DNA of 64,000 bases from NCBI GenBank assembly GCA_017544005.1, contig JAFYEZ010000037.1, positions 94,205 through 158,204 of the forward strand, written 5' to 3'. The position numbers were made by a program, and so were the translations under genes. The DNA is from Bacteroidales bacterium. GTDB lineage: Bacteria; Bacteroidota; Bacteroidia; Bacteroidales; UBA932. The notes beneath the pieces are model-generated. The model saw nothing but the letters and a program-made list of their open reading frames with translations, was not told where the DNA came from and did no database searches. Each line of letters opens with the position of its first letter. Position 1 is the first letter of the stretch. Positions 46,684 through 55,633 of this stretch are shown piece after piece.

Positions 46684-47529
46684 ATGGCTAAAGAATACAC
46701 GTTGGAACAAATCGCCTCGCAGGTTCGACGCGATATTGTCCGCATGGTGACGAAGGCGTCGTCCGGCCACCCGGGCGGCTCGCTGAGCAGCACCGACATC
46801 CTCACCTGGCTCTTTTTCAAAGAGATGAACGTTACGCCGGAGACCTGGAACCGCGCCGGGAAAAACCTCGACCAGTTCTTCCTCTCGGCCGGTCACATGA
46901 CTCCGGTCTATTACAGCGTCCTCGCCCGCCGCGGCTATTTCCCGGTGGAGGAGCTGAATACGTTCCGCCGCTTCGGTACGCGTCTGCAGGGCCACCCCTG
47001 CGTGGAAAAAGGACTGCCGGGCGTCAACCAGGCAGCCGGTTCCCTGGGACAGGGTCTCTCCGTCGCGCTGGGCGCCGCGCTGGGCAAAAAGCTGAACGGG
47101 GATCCGCGCCGTGTCTTCTGCCTCATTGGCGACGGCGAGAGCGAGGAGGGCCAGATCTGGGAGGCAGCCCTGATGGCAGCCCACCACCAGGCAGACAACC
47201 TGGTGGCCATCACCGACTGGAACCACAAGCAGATTGACGGCGACACGGAAGATGTCGCGGGTCTGGGCGACCTCTCCGAGAAGTGGCGCGCCTTCGGCTG
47301 GGAAACCATCGTCGCCGCCGGCCACGACTTCAAGGCTATCGAAAAGGCATTTGCCGATGCCCGCGAAAAGGGCGGCAAGGGCAAGCCGGTGATGCTCCTC
47401 TTCCAGACCGAGATGGGACACGGCGTAGACTTCATGGCCGGCACCCACAAGTGGCACGGCAAGAATCCTTCGCCCGAGCAGTGCGAGGCCGCCATGGCCC
47501 AGCTCCCCGAAACCCTCGGCGATTTTTAG
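46684..47529 (+). CDS. Transketolase, N-terminal (TPP/PP-domain) subunit
   Basis: 281 residues, the split-type transketolase A subunit. TPP-binding features: SGHPGGSLSSTDIL, GSLGQGLSVALGAALGKKLNG, and the GDGESEEGQIWEAALMA...LVAITDWN thiamine-diphosphate motif. With the next gene it makes the non-oxidative pentose phosphate enzyme that transfers two-carbon units. 22 bases separate the two genes, so they are one operon. Confidence 0.96.
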   Translation: MAKEYTLEQIASQVRRDIVRMVTKASSGHPGGSLSSTDILTWLFFKEMNVTPETWNRAGKNLDQFFLSAGHMTPVYYSVLARRGYFPVEELNTFRRFGTRLQGHPCVEKGLPGVNQAAGSLGQGLSVALGAALGKKLNGDPRRVFCLIGDGESEEGQIWEAALMAAHHQADNLVAITDWNHKQIDGDTEDVAGLGDLSEKWRAFGWETIVAAGHDFKAIEKAFADAREKGGKGKPVMLLFQTEMGHGVDFMAGTHKWHGKNPSPEQCEAAMAQLPETLGDF

Positions 47530-47551
47530 TGACGAAAAACCGAAATACACC

Positions 47552-48499
47552 ATGAAAGAATATATCAATACCGGCAACAAAGACACCCGTTCGGGCTTCG
47601 GGGCAGGCCTGGCCGAACTGGGACGAACCAACCCCAAAGTCGTGGCGCTGACCGCCGACCTCAAGGGTTCCCTCAAGATGGATGAATTCGCCGCGGAGCA
47701 TCCGGAGCGCTACTTCGAGTGCGGCATCGCGGAGGCCAACATGATCGGCATGGCCGCCGGCCTGGCTATCGACGGCTACATTCCCTTCGCCGGCACCTTT
47801 GCCAACTTCGCGAGTGCGCGCGTGTACGACCAGATCCGCCAGAGCGTCTGCTACAGCCGCACCAATGTCAAAATCGCCGCATCGCACGCCGGCGTCACGC
47901 TGGGCGAAGACGGCGCCACCCACCAGACCCTCGAGGACCTGGGCATGATGCGCATGCTCCCCGAAATGGTGGTGCTCTCGCCCTGCGATTACAACCAGAC
48001 CAAAGCAGCCACCCTCGCTGCCGCAGCCTATGAAGGCCCTGTATATCTGCGCTTTGGCCGCCCCGCTGTTCCCAACTTCACCCCGGCCGACGCCCCGTTC
48101 GAAATCGGCAAGGCCATTCAGTTGGAAGAGGGGAAGGACCTCACCATCCTGGCCACCGGACACCTGGTCTGGGAAGCTATTCTCGCTACACAAGCGCTTG
48201 AAAAACAAGGACTCAGCGTAGATCTCTTCAATATTGCCACCATCAAACCGCTGGACGAGAAGGCCATCCTGCAATCGGCCGAAAAGACCGGCCGCGTGGT
48301 CTGTGCCGAGGAGCACATGATCGCCGGCGGACTCGGTGAAGCGGTAGCCGGCCTGCTGGCCCGCAAGAGCCGGAAGCCCGCGCAGATGCGGTTCGTGGCA
48401 GTGAATGACGTCTTTGGCCAGAGCGGCACCCCCGCCGAACTGCTGAAGGCCTATGGCCTCGACGCCGACCATATCGTCGCGGCAGCGACCTCCTTCTAA
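47552..48499 (+). CDS. Transketolase, C-terminal (Pyr/TK-C domain) subunit
   Basis: 315 residues. Pyr domain start DTRSGFGAGLAELGRTNPKVVALTADL, FECGIAEANMIGMAAGLAIDG (catalytic Glu for TPP cofactor activation in the YFECGIAE stretch), AGVTLGEDGATHQTLEDLGMMRMLPEMVVLSPCD, and the TK-C fold with VVCAEEHMIAGGLGEAVAGLL. Partner of the previous gene. Confidence 0.96.
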   Translation: MKEYINTGNKDTRSGFGAGLAELGRTNPKVVALTADLKGSLKMDEFAAEHPERYFECGIAEANMIGMAAGLAIDGYIPFAGTFANFASARVYDQIRQSVCYSRTNVKIAASHAGVTLGEDGATHQTLEDLGMMRMLPEMVVLSPCDYNQTKAATLAAAAYEGPVYLRFGRPAVPNFTPADAPFEIGKAIQLEEGKDLTILATGHLVWEAILATQALEKQGLSVDLFNIATIKPLDEKAILQSAEKTGRVVCAEEHMIAGGLGEAVAGLLARKSRKPAQMRFVAVNDVFGQSGTPAELLKAYGLDADHIVAAATSF

Positions 48500-48531
48500 C
48501 CGCCGTCGCAACCCGCAACCCGCCCTGCCCC

Positions 48532-49074
48532 ATGGACGACAGCGAGATCCTGACCCTCTTCCGCGAAGGTGCGCGCGAGCGTGCCTTCAACGAACTGATG
48601 CGCAGCTACGCGGAGCGCCTCTACTGGCACATCCGCAACCTGGTGCAGATCCATGAGGATGCGGACGACGTGCTGCAGAACACCTGGGTCAAGGTTTGGG
48701 AGGCGCTCGACACCTTCCGCGGCGATTCCCAGCTCTACACCTGGCTCTACCGGATCGCCACCAACGAAGCGGTCTCCTTCCTCAAGAAGGCCCGCCTCAA
48801 GGCCGCCCTCTCGCTGACCGACTACGAGCGTGCGCTGGGCAACCGCCTGAAGGCGGACGACTATTTCAGCGGCGACCGGCTCCAGCTGGCCCTCCAGAAG
48901 GCCATCGCCACCCTGCCGCCCAAGCAGAAGGCGGTTTTCACGCTGCGCTATTTCCAGGAACTGCCCTACGAAGAGATCTCGGAAATCCTCGAAACTTCCG
49001 TCGGATCGCTCAAGACCTCCTACCATTACGCGGCAGAAAAAGTGGAGGCGGAAATCAAAAAACTTTTGGATTGA
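48532..49074 (+). CDS. ECF-type RNA polymerase sigma factor
   Basis: 180 residues. Region 2 (ERAFNELMRSYAERLYWHIRNLVQIHEDADDVLQNTWVKVWEAL, DTFRGDSQLYTWLYRIATNEAVSFLKK) and region 4 (LPPKQKAVFTLRYFQELPYEEISEILETSVGSLKTSYHYAAEKVEAEIKK) are clear; no region 1.1 or 3. Starts 32 bases after transketolase. Likely cotranscribed with the two downstream envelope genes, suggesting an envelope stress regulon. The anti-sigma partner is probably the next gene, which is inference. Confidence 0.93.
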   Translation: MDDSEILTLFREGARERAFNELMRSYAERLYWHIRNLVQIHEDADDVLQNTWVKVWEALDTFRGDSQLYTWLYRIATNEAVSFLKKARLKAALSLTDYERALGNRLKADDYFSGDRLQLALQKAIATLPPKQKAVFTLRYFQELPYEEISEILETSVGSLKTSYHYAAEKVEAEIKKLLD

Positions 49075-49121
49075 CATTTAACTTTCATACCCAACCTGTG
49101 TCTAAAAAAGCAACGAACACC

Positions 49122-49520
49122 ATGATGAAGGACACGAAAAACATTCTCGAACAAGCGTCGCTCAAGCAGGCGCCGTTCACCGTCCCCGAAGGCTACTTCC
49201 AGACGGTGGAAGACCGTGTCCGCGAGCGGATTGCCAAGCCCGAGCGGGGTACGCGCCTCTGGACGGTGCTCAAGCCCGGCATGGCCGTGGCGGCCATGTT
49301 CCTGATCATCTTCGGTATCGGCTACGCGACTCTCTCGCTGACGGGCACCCTCGGCAGCGGACGCTCCGCGCAGCTGGCTCAGGCAGAATCAGTTTCGGCC
49401 GTTGAGGAAAACCTCAATGAAGCCATCGAAGCGGTCCCCGACGAAGAACTGCTGGAGTACCTCACCGAAACCGTTTCGTGGTCCGACCTTCAGTCGTTCA
49501 TTGCAGAAAATCTTCAATAA
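49122..49520 (+). CDS. Single-pass membrane protein, putative anti-sigma or sigma-operon partner
   Basis: 132 residues. A cytoplasmic N-terminal segment of about 50 residues (KNILEQASLKQAPFTVPEGYFQTVEDRVRERI), one membrane helix (MAVAAMFLIIFGIGYATLSL, near 56-75), and an acidic periplasmic tail with conserved-looking VSWSDLQSFIAENLQ. It has no zinc-finger (ZAS) motif, so its anti-sigma role is unproven. Start ATG at 49122 or 49125. Proteins of this shape follow ECF sigma genes in many Bacteroidales. Confidence 0.75.
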   Translation: MMKDTKNILEQASLKQAPFTVPEGYFQTVEDRVRERIAKPERGTRLWTVLKPGMAVAAMFLIIFGIGYATLSLTGTLGSGRSAQLAQAESVSAVEENLNEAIEAVPDEELLEYLTETVSWSDLQSFIAENLQ

Positions 49521-49532
49521 AAATAGTTGGTT

Positions 49533-50123
49533 ATGAAAAAGTTATTGGTTATTCTGAGCGCACTGTTTCTGGTTGGTGCAGTCGCTGTTGCGCAGGACGC
49601 GAATGCGCCCCGCAACCATCAGGGCAAGGGTCTCAAACACGCCGAGCACATCGAGCGCGCCCGCGCTGAAAAGGTGGGTTTCATTACGGAACGCCTGAAT
49701 CTGACCCCCGACGAGGCCCAGGTTTTCTGGCCGGTTTACAATGAGTACGAGAAGGAGATGATGGCCGCCGGCCTGGCTGTCCGTCAGACTCGCAAGGCCC
49801 TGCGTCCCGCTAAGGACGAGGCTGAGCCCTCCGAGAAGGAACTCCGGGCTCGCATCGAAGACTACCTGAAGGCCCTCAAGGAAGAGGCCGAGGTCAAGGC
49901 AAAGTACAATTCCCAGTTCCTGAAGGTGCTTCCGGCCCTCAAGGTCGCTAAGCTCTATCTGGCAGAAGAATCCTTCCAGAACAAGATGCTGCGCGAAATG
50001 TACAACCGCCAGGCCGAGCATCACGGCCAGAAGGCCAACCGTCCGAATGGCGGCAAGAAGGGCCCGCGCCCGGGCAAGGACAAACCCGCCGAGCCCACGC
50101 CGGTACCCAATCCGGAAATCTGA
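49533..50123 (+). CDS. Spy/CpxP-like periplasmic protein
   Basis: 196 residues with signal peptide MKKLLVILSALFLVGAVAVA-Q. Helical mature region with the LTxxQ-like motif LNLTPDEAQVFWPVYNEYEKEM near residue 55-75 and later amphipathic helices, as in the Bacteroidota 'Spy/CpxP/periplasmic heavy-metal sensor' group. C-terminal tail is basic and Pro-rich. It closes the sigma operon 12 bases downstream of the membrane protein, and an intrinsic terminator follows at 50148. Probable periplasmic chaperone or stress reporter. Confidence 0.8.
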   Translation: MKKLLVILSALFLVGAVAVAQDANAPRNHQGKGLKHAEHIERARAEKVGFITERLNLTPDEAQVFWPVYNEYEKEMMAAGLAVRQTRKALRPAKDEAEPSEKELRARIEDYLKALKEEAEVKAKYNSQFLKVLPALKVAKLYLAEESFQNKMLREMYNRQAEHHGQKANRPNGGKKGPRPGKDKPAEPTPVPNPEI

Positions 50124-50147
50124 CAGCCCTTCGCTGTTGAACGAGCG

Positions 50148-50179
50148 GCGGTGTGCGTCTTGCACACCGCTGTTTTTTT
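50148..50179 (+). terminator. Intrinsic terminator between the sigma operon and lepA
   Basis: 9-bp stem GCGGTGTGC / GCACACCGC (50148-50156, 50162-50170), 5-base loop, T-tract TGTTTTTTT. lepA's -7 box begins 2 bases later. Confidence 0.8.
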
Positions 50180-50181
50180 CG

Positions 50182-50189
50182 TATTTTTG
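50182..50189 (+). promoter_or_regulatory. -7 box TATTTTTG of lepA
   Basis: Exact consensus, 8 bases before the lepA ATG, so the leader is only a few bases. Confidence 0.6.
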
Positions 50190-50197
50190 CGGCTGCT

Positions 50198-51985
50198 ATG
50201 AAGAACATCCGGAATTTCTGCATCATCGCCCATATCGACCACGGCAAAAGCACGCTGGCCGACCGCCTGCTGGAGCTGACCCATACGCTGGAGCAGCGCG
50301 ACATGGAGGCGCAGGTGCTGGATTCGATGGACCTCGAGCGCGAGAAGGGCATCACCATCAAGAGCCACCCCATCCAGATGGAATACATGCGGGGCGGCGA
50401 GACCTTCATCCTGAACCTGATCGACACCCCGGGCCACGTGGACTTCTCCTATGAAGTCTCGCGCGCCATTGCCTCCTGCGAGGGGGCGCTGCTGGTGGTG
50501 GACGCCACGCAAGGCATTCAGGCGCAGACGATTTCGAACCTCTACCTGGCTATCGAGCACGACCTGGAGATCATTCCGGTGCTCAACAAGATCGACATGG
50601 ACGCCGCCATGGTGGACGTGGTGCGCGACCAGGTGGTGGACCTGATCGGCTGCACGCCGGAGGATGTGCTGCTCGTCTCGGCCCGCACGGGCGAGGGCGT
50701 TCCGGCGGTGCTGGATGCCATCGTGGACCGCATTCCCGCCCCGAAGGGCGACCCGGATGCGCCGCTGCAGGCCTTGATTTTCGACTCGGTCTTCAATTCG
50801 TTCCGCGGCATCATCGCCTACTTCAAGGTGGAGAACGGCAGCATCCGCACGGGCGACAAGGTGAAGTTTGTCAACACCGGCAAGGAGTATGTCGCCGACG
50901 AGGTGGGCGCGCTCAAGATGAAGCTCTGCCCGCGGGATGAAATTCCCTGCGGCTCTGTGGGTTATATCATCTCCGGCATCAAGACGGCCGTTGAGGTGAA
51001 GGTGGGCGATACCATCACGCACACCGACCGGCCCTGCGCGAGCGCCATCGCGGGATTCGAGGATGTCAAGCCGATGCTCTACGCGGGCATGTTCCCCGTG
51101 AGCGCCGATGAATACGAAGACCTGCGCGCTTCGCTCGAAAAGTTCCAGTTGAACGACGCTTCGCTGGTCTTCGAGCCGGAAAGCTCGCTGGCCCTGGGCT
51201 TCGGTTTCCGCTGCGGCTTCCTGGGCCTGCTACACCTGGAAATCGTCCAGGAGCGCCTCTTCCGCGAATTCGATATGGACGTGGTGACCACGGTGCCGAA
51301 CGTCTCCTATAAAGTCTATACCACCCAGGGCGAATGCCTCGACGTGCACAACCCTTCCGGGCTGCCGGCACCGACCCTGATCGACCATATCGAAGAGCCC
51401 TATATCCGCGCGCAGATTATCTCGAAATCAGAGTTTTACGGCCCTATCATGAAGCTCTGCCTCGACAAACGCGGCACCCTCACTAGCCAGCACTACCTGA
51501 CGGCGGACCGCGTGGAACTCAACTACGAGATGCCGCTTTCGGAGATTGTCTTCGACTTCTACGACAAGCTCAAATCCATCTCGAAGGGCTACGCCTCCTT
51601 CGATTACCACGTGATCGGGTTCCGTCCGGCCAAACTTGTCAAGCTCGACATCCTGCTCAACGGCGAGCCGGCCGACGCCCTCTCCACGCTGATCCACCAG
51701 GACCACGCCTACGAGTTCGGCCGCAAGATCTGCGAAAAGCTCAAGGAACTCATCCCGCGCCAGCAGTTCGACGTGGCCATCCAGGCGGCCATCGGTGCCA
51801 AGATCATCGCCCGCGAGACGGTGCGGCAGGTGCGCAAGGATGTGACCGCCAAGTGCTACGGCGGCGATATCACGCGTAAGCGTAAACTGCTCGAAAAGCA
51901 GAAGGCCGGCAAGAAGCGGATGCGCCAGATCGGCCAGGTCGAAGTTCCCCAGTCGGCCTTCATGGCCGTCCTCAAGCTGGACTAA
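50198..51985 (+). CDS. lepA: Elongation factor 4 (LepA)
   Basis: Ribosomal back-translocase-type GTPase, about 595 residues, starting at the ATG ([20 protein letters not shown]) because the reading further upstream runs through the terminator and promoter. Motifs: AHIDHGKST (G1), KGITIK (G2), DTPGHVDF with the catalytic His (G3), VLNKIDMD (G4), plus the EF4-specific C-terminal domain ([24 protein letters not shown]). The contrast with EF-G2 at 42932, which lacks the switch II His, is clear. Confidence 0.97.
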   Translation: MKNIRNFCIIAHIDHGKSTLADRLLELTHTLEQRDMEAQVLDSMDLEREKGITIKSHPIQMEYMRGGETFILNLIDTPGHVDFSYEVSRAIASCEGALLVVDATQGIQAQTISNLYLAIEHDLEIIPVLNKIDMDAAMVDVVRDQVVDLIGCTPEDVLLVSARTGEGVPAVLDAIVDRIPAPKGDPDAPLQALIFDSVFNSFRGIIAYFKVENGSIRTGDKVKFVNTGKEYVADEVGALKMKLCPRDEIPCGSVGYIISGIKTAVEVKVGDTITHTDRPCASAIAGFEDVKPMLYAGMFPVSADEYEDLRASLEKFQLNDASLVFEPESSLALGFGFRCGFLGLLHLEIVQERLFREFDMDVVTTVPNVSYKVYTTQGECLDVHNPSGLPAPTLIDHIEEPYIRAQIISKSEFYGPIMKLCLDKRGTLTSQHYLTADRVELNYEMPLSEIVFDFYDKLKSISKGYASFDYHVIGFRPAKLVKLDILLNGEPADALSTLIHQDHAYEFGRKICEKLKELIPRQQFDVAIQAAIGAKIIARETVRQVRKDVTAKCYGGDITRKRKLLEKQKAGKKRMRQIGQVEVPQSAFMAVLKLD

Positions 51986-52115
51986 CGAGCGGTTTGTTAG
52001 TTTTTTTTTATTTCTAAACAAGAATCCCTGTTTCATAACACGTGAGAGGGGGAGGTTTGTTTGCGGTGTTAGTATTTTAATACTGTTCTTACTCTCGAGT
52101 TACCTTACATATTTG

Positions 52116-52123
52116 TATCTTTG
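52116..52123 (+). promoter_or_regulatory. -7 box TATCTTTG of the island regulator gene
   Basis: Exact consensus, 25 bases before the ATG at 52149. Region from 51986 onward is AT-rich. Confidence 0.55.
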
Positions 52124-52148
52124 TTGATAACAGCAGTGTATATATTGT

Positions 52149-53804
52149 ATGAAGGCTCGGGTTTTGTTTCTATTTGCTATAATTGTTTCTCTTGTTGCTA
52201 GTTCTTGTTCAACACGAGAGATAAGACACCGCCTGAATGAGGTAGAACAATGTGTTCAATTAGCTCCAGACAGCGCCTTGCGGATGCTCTATGGTATTTC
52301 GCAAAAAAGCCTAACAACCCATTCTCTTCAGGCAAAATATGCCCTTCTACATGCTAAGCTGCTTTATAAAAACTTCATAGACACGACAGATTTGTCTATC
52401 ATTGCTCCAGCCGTGAACTATTATCCGAGCCACGGGGCGCTAAAGGATAAGATGGAGACATTCTACTATCACGGGTGTATTCTACAAAACAGAGGGGCGT
52501 ATTCAGATGCTGTTATTTGTTTGACGGATGCTCTTGCTCTTGCAGAGCAGATAAATGATTCTTTTACTGCTGGTCTTATTAGTGCATCCCTGAGTGTTTT
52601 ATACAATAATCTCCACAACTACTCTGAGCAGTTATTATATGCTGATAAAGCGGTAAAACAATTTGAGATGAAGAGTTCGAAAGACTATATCCAATATGCT
52701 CAGATTCTTCAAGGGATTGCTCATCACAATTTGCGCCATTATCAGGAAGCAGAAACCATTTACAAAGAGATGCTCAACAAGGGGCATCCCGATGCGGTAA
52801 ACAGACAAGACGCTCTGGCTCACTTGGCCCTCACACAGGCCTCAAGACCAGATAAAAAAGTTGATGAAGCCGAAGATTTATTTGCAAAAGTTTTGGATGA
52901 AACAGGCTCACTGCCTTCGCGTAATATGTGGGGCGCGTATGCTTATATTCTTGACAGGAAAGGACGCCGGGAAGATGCCAATAAAATATACGCAAGACTG
53001 GACACATCAGATATTGTCAATTATGGATGGTATGCGTTAACTCTTTATGAGCGGAAACAGTACCAGAAAGCGTACGATTATCTGTCGGCCTCTATTTCAC
53101 ATCAATCGGAGATTCTTAATATAGCGCTTTCACAAGCAACAATGAAAGCGCATAGAGAACGGGCTGTCCAGCAACAGAATAAGGCCGAAAAAGATGCTCG
53201 CATTCAGCGCATTATCTATAGTTTGGCAATAGCTCTTTTACTAGTCGTTTTCACACTCATGTTTTTACTGATCTGGCGCCGATACGAAAGAACCCGGGAT
53301 GAGAGCATTCGCTTGAAAGAGTTGACAGAACGAATTCATCGTCAACTGAAAGAGTTTGAATCAAAAATGATTTCATCATCAAGCGTTTCGCTTGAAGAAT
53401 CTTATATCAGGCTCTATCAATCTCGGTTTAAAGAGATGGGAATATTGTATGAACGATTATGCTATGCAGAAAGACACGGGAGCGAGGCACAAGTGATTCT
53501 GTCAGAAGTAAAGCGAATGCTGAAGGGGATACAAATGGATTCGGGCGGCAGCCGTCGGTTCGAAGATATGATAGACGAGCAATTAGATGGCATCATGGCT
53601 CAGTTCCGAAAAGATTTCCCAAGACGATCGGAGAAGGATTATAGACTGATGAGCTTTATCATAGCCGGATTTGATGCGAACACAACGGCCTTTCTTCTAG
53701 GTTTGCCTTCAACTGCGGCCGTTCATATGCGAAAATCCCGTTTGAAAGCCGCGGTTATGTCATCTAATGAAAGGATAATCAATAGGTACTTAAAATTCTT
53801 TTAG
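52149..53804 (+). CDS. TPR lipoprotein/transmembrane regulator with C-terminal LuxR-like HTH
   Basis: 551 residues: N-terminal hydrophobic segment with lipobox-like VASSC, then TPR-like helical repeats (RHRLNEVEQCVQLAPDSALRMLYGI, YYHGCILQNRGAYSDAVICLTDAL, YLQEAETIYKEMLNK-type), a membrane helix (IIYSLAIALLLVVFTLMFLLIW, about residue 358-379), a coiled-coil stretch, and a C-terminal cytoplasmic part with a LuxR-like HTH (SEKDYRLMSFIIAGFDANTTAFLLGLPSTAAVHMRKSRLKAA). Related Bacteroidales proteins combine a TPR ectodomain, TM and HTH in one chain as one-component membrane regulators. Only 11 bases separate it from the next small lipoprotein gene. AT-richer than flanking lepA: sampled lines give 35-50 % GC versus about 58 %. 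Confidence 0.8.
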   Translation: MKARVLFLFAIIVSLVASSCSTREIRHRLNEVEQCVQLAPDSALRMLYGISQKSLTTHSLQAKYALLHAKLLYKNFIDTTDLSIIAPAVNYYPSHGALKDKMETFYYHGCILQNRGAYSDAVICLTDALALAEQINDSFTAGLISASLSVLYNNLHNYSEQLLYADKAVKQFEMKSSKDYIQYAQILQGIAHHNLRHYQEAETIYKEMLNKGHPDAVNRQDALAHLALTQASRPDKKVDEAEDLFAKVLDETGSLPSRNMWGAYAYILDRKGRREDANKIYARLDTSDIVNYGWYALTLYERKQYQKAYDYLSASISHQSEILNIALSQATMKAHRERAVQQQNKAEKDARIQRIIYSLAIALLLVVFTLMFLLIWRRYERTRDESIRLKELTERIHRQLKEFESKMISSSSVSLEESYIRLYQSRFKEMGILYERLCYAERHGSEAQVILSEVKRMLKGIQMDSGGSRRFEDMIDEQLDGIMAQFRKDFPRRSEKDYRLMSFIIAGFDANTTAFLLGLPSTAAVHMRKSRLKAAVMSSNERIINRYLKFF

Positions 53805-53815
53805 AAAGGACGATC

Positions 53816-53989
53816 ATGAAAAAGAGCCTTGTTTTTACAATACTGTTGGCCGCTGCTGTGCTATTTCTTTATTCCTGCAGCCCGGAGCCGACAACTACTG
53901 ATCCGCAAGACGGACAACAAGGGGGAACCCTTACGACAAGTAACAATGAAGATATAGGTCGAACCACTCACCGTTCTTTCAAACCGTGA
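53816..53989 (+). CDS. Small lipoprotein (57 residues)
   Basis: A short gene with AAAGGA just before ATG. It encodes MKKSLVFTILLAAAVLFLYSC (signal peptide with lipobox YSC) and a mature part of about 37 residues rich in Thr, Gln and Gly, ending SFKP. It lies 11 bases after the regulator stop and 190 bases before the C10 protease ATG. I do not recognise a family. It could be a secreted peptide, a protease inhibitor or an anchor subunit; each is speculative. Confidence 0.6.
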   Translation: MKKSLVFTILLAAAVLFLYSCSPEPTTTDPQDGQQGGTLTTSNNEDIGRTTHRSFKP

Positions 53990-54148
53990 CGAAAAAATAC
54001 AAGTTGTTAATATTCACGCCTTTATTGCGTTAGTGTTTTTCTCAAAGCACCAGAGTAAAGCTCAATAGAGCGCGCTGTAACGGCTATTATAGTTGTTTCG
54101 CGTTAGGGGTAGTTAGAACACCAATTTGCCCAAAAGAATCGACTTCGA

Positions 54149-54156
54149 TACTTTTG
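54149..54156 (+). promoter_or_regulatory. -7 box TACTTTTG of the C10 protease gene
   Basis: Exact consensus, 23 bases before the ATG at 54180. The rest of 53990-54179 contains no other gene I can see. Confidence 0.55.
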
Positions 54157-54179
54157 CTGTAAACAAAAACCACACCCTA

Positions 54180-55610
54180 ATGAGAACGAATAATTTACTT
54201 CCAGGTTGGCTTTGTGTCTGCCTTTGTGTAACAGCTTGCAATCCCGTTGAGAATCCGGACCCGGAACCCGTGCTTGACTATCAAATCCCGGGAATAGGAA
54301 CGCGGTCCCAGATTCCTCTCAATGATACCTACTTCGTAACTCCCGAAGACATAACGGCATACCTCCGCTATAAGTCGCTGGCTCAAGGAAAAGAAGCTAT
54401 AGTAGAAAGCATAGCTCCTATTAGAAATAGCGATGGCGATACCCTGTTATACCTTATCAACTATGATGAAGGGTGGGATCTTCTCGCAGCAGATAAACGG
54501 GCTACCATTCCTCTTGGGGCGGATGGTTCCGGGCGTTTGAATTTCGAAGAAACGGAGAATCCGATATTTTCTTGGATAGCGAGTCTTGCTGAGGAGGTCT
54601 ATGTTACTAGGATGACCGATAGCTGTAAATCTAAAAATCCTGAGGTTACGGAGTATAATATCAATTCGTGGAAAGCGATTACCGCCGATTCATTACTGTT
54701 CAAAGATGTAATAGCAGATTACCTTGTGGAAACCCGGGCATATCCACATATTGGGCATTATGTGCTTGATGACGTTGTCAGGGTAGACCTTTATTACGAC
54801 ATGCTACAGCACCTGACCACGACTAAGTGGAGTCAAGTCTGCGATAGTTGCAACGCTTACGTTCCGTGGAGGACAGATTTCCCATGGCTGAGAGCGCCTG
54901 CCGGCTGTGTCGCTGTTGCTGGCGCACAAATGCTGTATTATTTGCATTATTACATGGGAATTCCTCAAACAGCACCCACAACAGCTTATTGTTATAGCTC
55001 AGTAGGGGATCCGGACCCGCTATCACAGATGGGACAAGGAGATTATTCTGCAACTGCATGGGCGGAGATGGATTCGTTAGGACAGAGCAAGGCGGGAATG
55101 CTGATTGCATCTGTAGCGCAGATGGTGAACATGAACTTTGGTAATAACGGATCTGGAGCATATACAGAAGATCTAGTAACAGATTGTTTCCCAAATTACA
55201 GAATAGCGTCTACGTATGCCTCATATCAAGAAACGACGGTCATAAACAGTTTGATGAATCAAAATATGCCCGTAATAGTCAGAGCCGGCGGAACGCCGCC
55301 CAACAATAATGGTCATTGTTTCATCATAGATGGTTACAGACGAAGCCAGCAGCAAACAATATACACTTATGTGTGGGAGTGGCTGAATTATGATCCTGAA
55401 GAAGAGTATCCGAAAATACCAAATCAATACACTATAACATATTCATCACCGTTTCTGTCTCATTATTATATGAACTGGGGCTGGGGAGGTGACCATAATG
55501 ATACACCATTTGCTAAGAGCGGGGATTGGGTTGTAGAGATAGACAGCGTTCCGTATAATTTCGTGTACGAAAGAGCGATGATATACAACTTTCACGACTA
55601 TTATGAATAG
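54180..55610 (+). CDS. C10-family (streptopain-like) cysteine protease, lipoprotein
   Basis: 476 residues from the ATG at 54180. The signal ends with CLCVTAC, a possible lipobox. A prodomain of about 200 residues (NDTYFVTPEDITAYLRYKSL, LYLINYDEGWDLLAADKR) is followed by the mature protease, with catalytic Cys243 in PAGCVAVAGAQMLYYL and His379 in NNGHCFIIDGY, and the family-typical NWGWGG. Streptopain (SpeB) and B. fragilis bfp proteases are secreted zymogens that degrade host proteins or activate other proteins. Cys/His are intact. The unknown lipoprotein at 55634 follows after 23 bases. Confidence 0.9.
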   Translation: MRTNNLLPGWLCVCLCVTACNPVENPDPEPVLDYQIPGIGTRSQIPLNDTYFVTPEDITAYLRYKSLAQGKEAIVESIAPIRNSDGDTLLYLINYDEGWDLLAADKRATIPLGADGSGRLNFEETENPIFSWIASLAEEVYVTRMTDSCKSKNPEVTEYNINSWKAITADSLLFKDVIADYLVETRAYPHIGHYVLDDVVRVDLYYDMLQHLTTTKWSQVCDSCNAYVPWRTDFPWLRAPAGCVAVAGAQMLYYLHYYMGIPQTAPTTAYCYSSVGDPDPLSQMGQGDYSATAWAEMDSLGQSKAGMLIASVAQMVNMNFGNNGSGAYTEDLVTDCFPNYRIASTYASYQETTVINSLMNQNMPVIVRAGGTPPNNNGHCFIIDGYRRSQQQTIYTYVWEWLNYDPEEEYPKIPNQYTITYSSPFLSHYYMNWGWGGDHNDTPFAKSGDWVVEIDSVPYNFVYERAMIYNFHDYYE

Positions 55611-55633
55611 ATGCTAGCTAAAATAGACAAATC

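Noticed and set aside
48696-49520. Long frame joining transketolase-end/sigma region to the membrane protein
   Set aside because: Its first 140 codons lie in another frame of the sigma gene; the true start is the ATG at 49122.
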